Positions 8,971 through 13,439 of a stretch of DNA of 13,439 bases are shown here, in pieces; position 1 is the stretch's first letter, and each line of letters begins with the position of its first letter. Origin of the DNA: Pseudomonadota bacterium (lineage in GTDB: Bacteria; Pseudomonadota; Alphaproteobacteria; Rhizobiales; Phreatobacteraceae); NCBI GenBank assembly GCA_023416965.1, contig JAEZGJ010000212.1, positions 1 through 13,439 on the forward strand, read 5' to 3'. The notes under the pieces are model-generated. The model was not told the DNA's origin, made no database searches, and was given only the letters and a program-made list of their open reading frames with translations. Position numbers and translations under genes: made by a program.

Positions 8971-9738
8971 ATGGTGCTTGGCAGGCTGTTCGGCGCGCTC
9001 GCGTGCGCCATGATCGCGTGGGGAGGGGCGCAGGCGACGCCGCTCCAGCGCCCCCGTGCCGTGATCGAGCTCTTCACCAGCCAGGGCTGCTCCTCCTGCC
9101 CGCCCGCCGACCGCTTCGTCTCCGACATGGCCGACCGGCCGGACGTCATCGCCCTGACCCTCGCAGTCGATTACTGGGATTATCTCGGCTGGCGCGACAC
9201 CCTCGCCCATCCGATCCACGGCAAGCGCCAGAAGGCCTATGCCTATATGCGCGGCGACCGCCAGATCTATACGCCGCAGATGATCGTCAACGGCGTCGGC
9301 CACGCCATCGGCTCCGACCGGCCCGCCGTCGAACGGGTCGTGGAGCAGACCCGCCAGCAGGCCGGCGTGCTCTCGGTTCCCGTGACCCTGCGCATCAGTG
9401 GCGACACGATCACCGTCACCCTGCCCCGCGCCGCCGCCGGGCCCGGCGCCGACAGCCCCGCCACCGTCTTCCTCTTCGGCGTCGCATCGCGCCAGCCGGT
9501 GGACATCACCCGCGGCGAGAACCGCGGCCAGACGGTGACCTATCGCAACGTCGTGCGGTCCCACGCGATCCTCGGCGAATGGACCGGCGGCGAGCGCACC
9601 TTCACCGTCTCGCGCCGCGAACATGTTTCGCCGGAATGCGAGCGGCTCGCTGTCGTGGTCCAGGCGGGAAGCCCGCGCCGGCCGGGCATCGTCTATGGCG
9701 CCGCCCTGATCGAGATGCCGGCGCTCGCCGTCCACTGA
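8971..9738 (+). CDS. Exported DUF1223 thioredoxin-like protein
   Basis: The 255-residue product begins with a probable Sec signal peptide (about 1-22, ending AQA before TPLQ), so it should act in the periplasm. The mature protein opens with the DUF1223 hallmark ELFTSQGCSSCPPAD, whose CxxC is C40-C43 in a thioredoxin-like position. DYWDYLGW (67-74) and the YTPQMIVNG stretch near 105 are also typical. The C-terminal half is a beta-rich domain. The family has no settled biochemical role; a thiol-disulphide activity is plausible from the CxxC. It follows acnA by 192 bases, an association I recall from other Hyphomicrobiales. ATG 8971 has a modest GGCGGA ribosome site. It converges on the next gene with nine bases between stops. 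Confidence 0.9.
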   Translation: MVLGRLFGALACAMIAWGGAQATPLQRPRAVIELFTSQGCSSCPPADRFVSDMADRPDVIALTLAVDYWDYLGWRDTLAHPIHGKRQKAYAYMRGDRQIYTPQMIVNGVGHAIGSDRPAVERVVEQTRQQAGVLSVPVTLRISGDTITVTLPRAAAGPGADSPATVFLFGVASRQPVDITRGENRGQTVTYRNVVRSHAILGEWTGGERTFTVSRREHVSPECERLAVVVQAGSPRRPGIVYGAALIEMPALAVH

Positions 9739-9747
9739 GGCTTGGCG

Positions 9748-10011
9748 TCAGGCCCGCGCCATCCACACCATGTCGGGAGCGACGATGCCGGGCACGTCCT
9801 CCTCGTCGATGCGCCGCACGGTCTCCACCGAAACCAGCTTCTCCGCATCCAGCGGGCAGGCCCCGTGCCGCACCAGTTCGCGGCCGAGGCTCTTGCGCAC
9901 GCGCTCGGCCGCCGTCTCCGCGACGTCGGCCTCGACGAAACGGGTGGCGGCGAAGCGCGAGCCGGCCTCTAGGGCGGTTTCTCCGCGGGCGTCACAACGG
10001 TACCAGGGCAT
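9748..10011 (-). CDS. Small protein of unknown function (87 residues)
   Basis: I do not recognise a named family. The product is a soluble, mixed-charge protein with two cysteines (C6 and C52), an N-terminal MPWYRCDARGE, a helical Ala/Glu/Arg-rich middle (about 28-48), and a C-terminus rich in Val, Met and Asp. It has no signal peptide or membrane segment. The frame is open to 10089, but ATG 10011 is chosen because GGA lies just before it and because the extra 26 codons would run through the palindrome at 10038-10066. Third-position G/C bias and position between two good genes support it as real. It is divergent from the CAP-domain lipoprotein and convergent with the DUF1223 gene. Confidence 0.7.
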   Translation of the reverse strand: MPWYRCDARGETALEAGSRFAATRFVEADVAETAAERVRKSLGRELVRHGACPLDAEKLVSVETVRRIDEEDVPGIVAPDMVWMARA

Positions 10012-10037
10012 GTTTCCGTCCGAATTCCTGATCAAAC

Positions 10038-10066
10038 CTCTCTCAACCATGTCGAGGTTGAGAGAG
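10038..10066. promoter_or_regulatory. 11-bp perfect inverted repeat, candidate operator
   Basis: CTCTCTCAACC (10038-10048) and GGTTGAGAGAG (10056-10066) are exact reverse complements around a seven-base centre. The repeat lies between two divergent starts (10011 minus, 10147 plus). Each arm contains TTGAGA read outward, 5 of 6 to the -35 consensus, and a further TTGAGA is at 10069-10074, but no good -10 is found for any of them. A dimeric repressor covering both promoters would fit. The alternative is an RNA hairpin in one of the transcripts. Confidence 0.5.
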
Positions 10067-10146
10067 CGTTGAGAAGTTTGCTTAACCATTCATGGCCCAT
10101 CCATGCGGCCATGGGCATGGGTGGCCCCGGAGAAGGAAAAGGTTCG

Positions 10147-10698
10147 ATGGCTGACTGTGACATGAACGGGGGCGGCGTCATCCTGCCGCGCCGCGCCCTC
10201 ATCCTCGGCGGCGGCGCCTCGCTCCTCCTCGTCGGCTGCTCCGCGCCTCCGGTGGCCGCACCCTCGCAGCCGAGCTTCTACCGCAACCTCGCCCAGGCCG
10301 GCGCGCGGGTGGACGCCGCCATGGCCGCCGAGATGATCTCCGGCTTCCGCCGCAACAACGGCCGCGGCGCCCTCACCGTCGATCCGGTGCTGATGGCGGT
10401 GGCCGAGGCCCAGGCCTCCGCCATGACCCAGGCCGATCAGGTCGGCGTGCGCACGGGGGCCGTCGGCGCGCGGTTGACCACGGCAGGCTATCGCCACCGC
10501 ACGGCGGTGGAGAACACCTCCGCCGGCTATCTCACCCTGGCCGAGGCCTTTTCCGGCTGGCGCGATTCGCCGCCCCACCGCGCCAACATGCTGAACCCCG
10601 CCGTCACGCGCCTCGGCATCGCCACGGGCTACCGGCCGGGCTCGCGCTACCGCGTCTTCTGGGCGCTCGTCCTCGCCGAACCGACGGCGGCGGCCTGA
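10147..10698 (+). CDS. CAP/SCP-domain lipoprotein
   Basis: The 183-residue product starts with a short N-region containing an Arg pair (PRRALIL, 14-20), a hydrophobic stretch, and the lipobox LVGC with lipidated C31; a Tat-type lipoprotein signal is possible. The rest is one CAP domain (about 55-180) with helix VAEAQASAM (85-93), VENTSAGY (121-128) and the signature SPPHRANML (141-149). CAP proteins are extracytoplasmic and of varied function. H144 and E122 of the usual cavity are present, but the first cavity histidine, normally near residue 91, is Ser here, so metal binding is doubtful. ATG 10147 has AAGGA nine bases upstream. Its stop abuts that of the convergent gene with no base between. 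Confidence 0.88.
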   Translation: MADCDMNGGGVILPRRALILGGGASLLLVGCSAPPVAAPSQPSFYRNLAQAGARVDAAMAAEMISGFRRNNGRGALTVDPVLMAVAEAQASAMTQADQVGVRTGAVGARLTTAGYRHRTAVENTSAGYLTLAEAFSGWRDSPPHRANMLNPAVTRLGIATGYRPGSRYRVFWALVLAEPTAAA

Positions 10699-11601
10699 TC
10701 AGGTCGGGTCGCCGGAGGCGAGATACCAGTCCATGATCTCGCGGCCCTGCATGAAGACGATCTCCGGCCGGGAGGCGAGTTCGGCGAACAGCGCCTCCAG
10801 CACGGCGATGCGGTGCGGCACGCCCATGATGTAGGGGTGGATGGCGAAGGACAGCACCTTCGCGCCGCCGAGCGGACCTGTGCCCTTCGCCTCGGCGATC
10901 AGCCGGTCGGCCTGGGCGAGGGTCCGGTCGAGGAACTCCTCCGCCCGATGGTGCTGGATCATCATCATCGGGATGTCGTTGAGCTCGACCGAATAGGGCA
11001 TTGTCAGCACCTCGCCTGCCGCCGTCTTCAGCCGGCAGGGCAGGTCGTCCGCCACGAAGTCGGCGATATAGCGGATACCGGCCGCGGCGAGGTGATCCGG
11101 CGTCTCCAGCGTCTCGGTGAGGCCGGGCCCGAGCCAGCCCACCACCGGCTCGCCGGTGAAGGCCGACAGCGTCTCCACCGTGCGGTCGATCATCGCCCGC
11201 TGGTCCTCGATCCGGTGGGTCGGCACCTGGTGCCAGCCGTGGCCCATGAACTCCCAGCCGGCATCGCGCGCCGCGCCCGCGATGCGCGGATAGTCCACCG
11301 CCACCGAGCCGTTGACGGAGAGGGTCGGGCGGATGCCGTGCCGGGCGAAGGCTTCCGTGAAGCGCCAGAAGCCGACGCGCATCCCGTACTCGTGCCAGGC
11401 CCAGTTGGCGATGTCGGGCAGCAAGGCGGCGCCGGTGGGGGCGACCAGCACCTGCCGCGGCATCGGGTTCTCGATCCGCCAGTTCTCGACATTGACCACG
11501 GGCCAGACGGCGACGTGCTTGCCTCCGGGCAGGGCGAGGCGCGGCCGGTCCACCACGGCTTTATAGGCGAGGCGCTGTTCTGGGCGCAGGGGCTCGGTCA
11601 T
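10699..11601 (-). CDS. Polysaccharide deacetylase (NodB/PuuE-like) family hydrolase
   Basis: The 300-residue product has the NodB-type barrel fold in its PuuE-like form. The pattern GMRVGFWRF (73-81), a GWEFMGHGWHQVP block (115-127), and a late HPYIMGVPHR segment follow that group. The classic metal motif TFDDG is replaced by VNVEN (36-40), though H121-x-x-H124 is kept. PuuE-type members act on cyclic amides such as allantoin and lack the usual metal site, so a small cyclic amide or related nitrogen compound is a better guess than a polysaccharide. It has no signal peptide. ATG 11601 has GGGA five bases before it; a GTG at 11634 is possible. It follows the ABC genes by 165 bases, so its substrate may be the imported compound. 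Confidence 0.83.
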   Translation of the reverse strand: MTEPLRPEQRLAYKAVVDRPRLALPGGKHVAVWPVVNVENWRIENPMPRQVLVAPTGAALLPDIANWAWHEYGMRVGFWRFTEAFARHGIRPTLSVNGSVAVDYPRIAGAARDAGWEFMGHGWHQVPTHRIEDQRAMIDRTVETLSAFTGEPVVGWLGPGLTETLETPDHLAAAGIRYIADFVADDLPCRLKTAAGEVLTMPYSVELNDIPMMMIQHHRAEEFLDRTLAQADRLIAEAKGTGPLGGAKVLSFAIHPYIMGVPHRIAVLEALFAELASRPEIVFMQGREIMDWYLASGDPT

Positions 11602-11690
11602 GGGGGTCCCGCAGAGGTTGAATTCGGTGGTCACCCCCGACCCGCCCGCCGGGCGATGCCCATCTCGCGAGAACGGGGGAGACGTCGAAA

Positions 11691-11734
11691 TCCCCCTCTC
11701 CCCGCTTGCGGGAAGAGGGAAGGGTGAGAGGCAG
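11691..11734. repeat. REP-like intergenic palindrome
   Basis: CCCTCT-C-CCCGC (11694-11705) and GCGGG-A-AGAGGG (11708-11719) form an imperfect stem with one C/A mismatch around a TT centre, followed by AAGGGTGAGAGGC. It resembles the CCCTCTCCCCGC-type repeats I know as common between genes in Alphaproteobacteria. It lies between the ABC ATPase stop and the hydrolase start and could slow or end transcription. Nearby are a perfect 10-base palindrome TCTCGCGAGA (11663-11672) and CGCCCG-C-CGGGCG (11643-11655). Confidence 0.6.
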
Positions 11735-11766
11735 CCGCAGGGGTGATGCGCGGTCGGCGCCGGCGA

Positions 11767-12546
11767 CTAGGCCGCCTTCTTGCCGTGATGGCTGTGCAGC
11801 TTGGCGCTCATCACCCGGCGGATGTCGTTGAACTCCGGGCTCGCCACGTCTCGCGGCCGCGCCAGCGCGAGCGGATTGTCGCTCTCGATGCGGCCGGGGC
11901 CAGGTGTCATCACCACCACGCGGTCGGCGAGGAAGATCGCCTCCTCGATGGAATGGGTGACGAAGACCACGGTCAGGCCGGTTCGCTGCCAGATGTCGAG
12001 GAGCTCGTCCTGCAGCCGCTCGCGCGTCATGGCGTCGAGAGCGCCGAAAGGCTCGTCCATCAGCACGATCTCGGCGTCGTTGGCCAGCACGCGGGCGATC
12101 GCCACGCGCTGCTTCATGCCGCCGGAGAGCTGGTGCGGATAGGCATTGGCGAACTTGCCGAGGCCGACAAGGTCGATGAACCTGTCGACCGTCTCCTTGA
12201 CCACCGGCCTGGCAAGGCCGCGGGAGGCAGGGCCGAAGCCGATATTGTCGCGTACCGACAGCCAGGGGAAGAGCGCATAGTCCTGGAAGACCATGCCGCG
12301 GGTCGGGTCCGGCCCGCTGATCGGCGTGCCCCACATCAGCGCCTCGCCGGTCGTCGGCTGCTCGAAGCCGGCGATGATGCGCAGCAGCGTGGACTTGCCG
12401 CAGCCCGAGGCTCCGATCAGGCAGACGAATTCGCCCTTGCGAATGGAGATATTGGCGTCGTGCAGGGCGTTGATCGTCTGGTCCTGCAGCTTGAAGACCT
12501 TGGAGACCTGCTTGATCTCGATGATCGGCGTCTTCGATTCAGCCAT
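11767..12546 (-). CDS. ABC transporter ATP-binding protein (SsuB/TauB/NrtD type)
   Basis: This 259-residue protein powers import of a small nutrient. It has Walker A GASGCGKST at 45-53, Q-loop Q88 in MVFQDYALFPW, signature LSGGM at 140-144, Walker B ending D164-E165 with D-loop ALD, and switch H198. FQDYALFPW and PFGALDAMTR are typical of the nitrate/sulfonate/taurine importer group (NitT/TauT). The group also covers pyrimidine precursors and aromatic compounds, so the substrate is open. Its ATG lies inside the 3' end of the permease gene, an eight-base overlap that implies coupled translation. The C-terminus ends HHGKKAA without an extra regulatory domain. A 165-base gap with palindromes follows. 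Confidence 0.93.
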   Translation of the reverse strand: MAESKTPIIEIKQVSKVFKLQDQTINALHDANISIRKGEFVCLIGASGCGKSTLLRIIAGFEQPTTGEALMWGTPISGPDPTRGMVFQDYALFPWLSVRDNIGFGPASRGLARPVVKETVDRFIDLVGLGKFANAYPHQLSGGMKQRVAIARVLANDAEIVLMDEPFGALDAMTRERLQDELLDIWQRTGLTVVFVTHSIEEAIFLADRVVVMTPGPGRIESDNPLALARPRDVASPEFNDIRRVMSAKLHSHHGKKAA

Positions 12547-13390
12547 GATGGGTCGGGCTCCAGGCGAGCAGGCGGTTGCCGATCATCACGACGATCCGGT
12601 CCGACACGTAGCCGGCGATGCCGATGATGATCATGCCGCAGATGACGAGTTCGGTGCGCGAGAGGGTGCGGCCGTCCATGATGACGGCGCCGAGCCCCTG
12701 GGGCACGCCGGTCATCTCGCCCACCACGATGACGAACCAGGCGAGGCCGAGGCCGAGGCGCAGCCCGGTGAAGATCGAGGGCAGGGCCGCCGGCAGCACC
12801 ACCTTGTAGAACTGGGCATTGCCCTGGCAGCCGAGCATGGAGGCGGCCTCGAAGAGCTTCGGGTCCACCGAGCGGACGCCGAAGATCGTGTTGAGCAGGA
12901 TCGGATAGAAGGCGCCGAGGCAGACGAGGGCGAAGGCCGAGCGGGGGCCGAGGCCGAAGAGGATCATGGAGAGCGGCAGCCAGGCGGTGACCGGGATCGG
13001 CCGCATCACCTGAAGGAACGGGTCCAGCACCATGCGGGCGGTGGGAATGCGGCCGATCATCAGGCCGAGCGGCAGGGCGAAGAGCGCGGCCAGGGCGAAG
13101 CCGCCATAGACACGGCTCATCGACGCGATGAGATGGGTCAGCAGCGTCGCCGAGAAGGCGTCGTCGTAGATGCCGCCGACAGCAAAATCGATCATGTACT
13201 CGCCGACCTCGTAGGGGGTCGGGATCAGGCGTGTCCAGCGCTGGGTCGTGGCCACCTGCCAGAAGGCCAGGAGGAGCGCCGGCACGATGAGGGCGAGCAC
13301 CACCGGCTTCACCCGGCCCCAGGGCGTCTTCCCGGCGGGCTTCTCGATGGTCACGGCCGCCGGCGGCGGCACGGTCTCAACCAGCGCCAT
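12539..13390 (-). CDS. ABC transporter permease (SsuC/TauC type)
   Basis: The 283-residue inner-membrane protein has a short cytoplasmic Pro/Ala-rich head (1-28), a first membrane segment at about 29-47, and five further segments, the BPD_transp_1 layout. The cytoplasmic EAA loop, which docks to the ATPase, is EAASMLGCQGNAQFYKVVLP (181-200). MRPIPVTAWLPL (129-140) is characteristic of the NitT/TauT permeases. ATG 13390 has AGAGGAC seven bases before it, so the start is secure. The substrate-binding protein of this importer class is usually the preceding gene and is probably just outside the right edge. It overlaps the ATPase gene by eight bases. Confidence 0.94.
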   Translation of the reverse strand: MALVETVPPPAAVTIEKPAGKTPWGRVKPVVLALIVPALLLAFWQVATTQRWTRLIPTPYEVGEYMIDFAVGGIYDDAFSATLLTHLIASMSRVYGGFALAALFALPLGLMIGRIPTARMVLDPFLQVMRPIPVTAWLPLSMILFGLGPRSAFALVCLGAFYPILLNTIFGVRSVDPKLFEAASMLGCQGNAQFYKVVLPAALPSIFTGLRLGLGLAWFVIVVGEMTGVPQGLGAVIMDGRTLSRTELVICGMIIIGIAGYVSDRIVVMIGNRLLAWSPTHHG

Positions 13391-13439
13391 GGATGCTGTC
13401 CTCTCGTGCGGTTGAAGGAAAGGAGGCGCCGCCCGCGAC
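13391..13439 (-). promoter_or_regulatory. Permease ribosome site and upstream end of window
   Basis: AGAGGAC (13404-13398 on the minus strand) is the permease ribosome site. No stop codon or promoter is seen in these 49 bases, so whether an upstream gene ends here cannot be decided. Confidence 0.5.

Noticed and set aside
9742..10072. Plus-strand frames opposite the 87-residue protein
   Set aside because: The minus frame has a ribosome site and a coherent soluble protein; the plus frames lack ribosome sites and read as compositional noise.

Overview
The window is high-GC bacterial chromosome, densely coded on both strands. Several gene pairings point to an alphaproteobacterium, most likely of the order Hyphomicrobiales (Rhizobiales): a J-domain gene next to cobS and cobT of the aerobic cobalamin pathway, ccmAB divergent from a TCA-cycle aconitase, and a DUF1223 gene directly after that aconitase. 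I cannot fix the genus. There is no rRNA, tRNA, CRISPR array, insertion sequence or phage gene, and the content reads as housekeeping plus one transport locus.

Layout. Positions 1-3830 are a minus-strand run: a J-domain protein with a Cys/His cluster, the AAA+ ATPase cobS, a GNAT acetyltransferase, and cobT, which runs off the left edge. CobS and CobT are the two chaperone-like subunits of the ATP-dependent cobaltochelatase; the CobN subunit is not in the window. A short divergent region separates this run from a plus-strand glutathione S-transferase-like gene (3989-4597). Positions 4602-5875 hold ccmA-ccmB (minus), two parts of the haem export machinery for cytochrome c maturation. Aconitase acnA (6058-8778) is divergent from them and is followed by an exported DUF1223 protein with a CxxC motif (8971-9738).

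The right part holds a small conserved-looking protein of unknown function (minus), a divergent CAP-domain lipoprotein (plus), and a minus-strand transport locus. That locus has a SsuC/TauC-like permease, a SsuB/TauB-like ATPase, and a NodB/PuuE-fold hydrolase that may act on the imported compound. The solute-binding protein is probably just beyond the right edge.

Three convergent gene pairs meet with only 4, 9 and 0 bases between their stop codons. The most structured non-coding DNA is an 11-bp perfect inverted repeat at 10038-10066 in a divergent promoter region, a promoter-like pair inside a hairpin followed by two mutually exclusive stem-loops ahead of the DUF1223 gene, and a REP-like palindrome at about 11691-11734. 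I found no clearly new multi-gene system. The best leads are the hydrolase plus transporter locus, the palindromes, and the acetyltransferase lodged between cobS and cobT.
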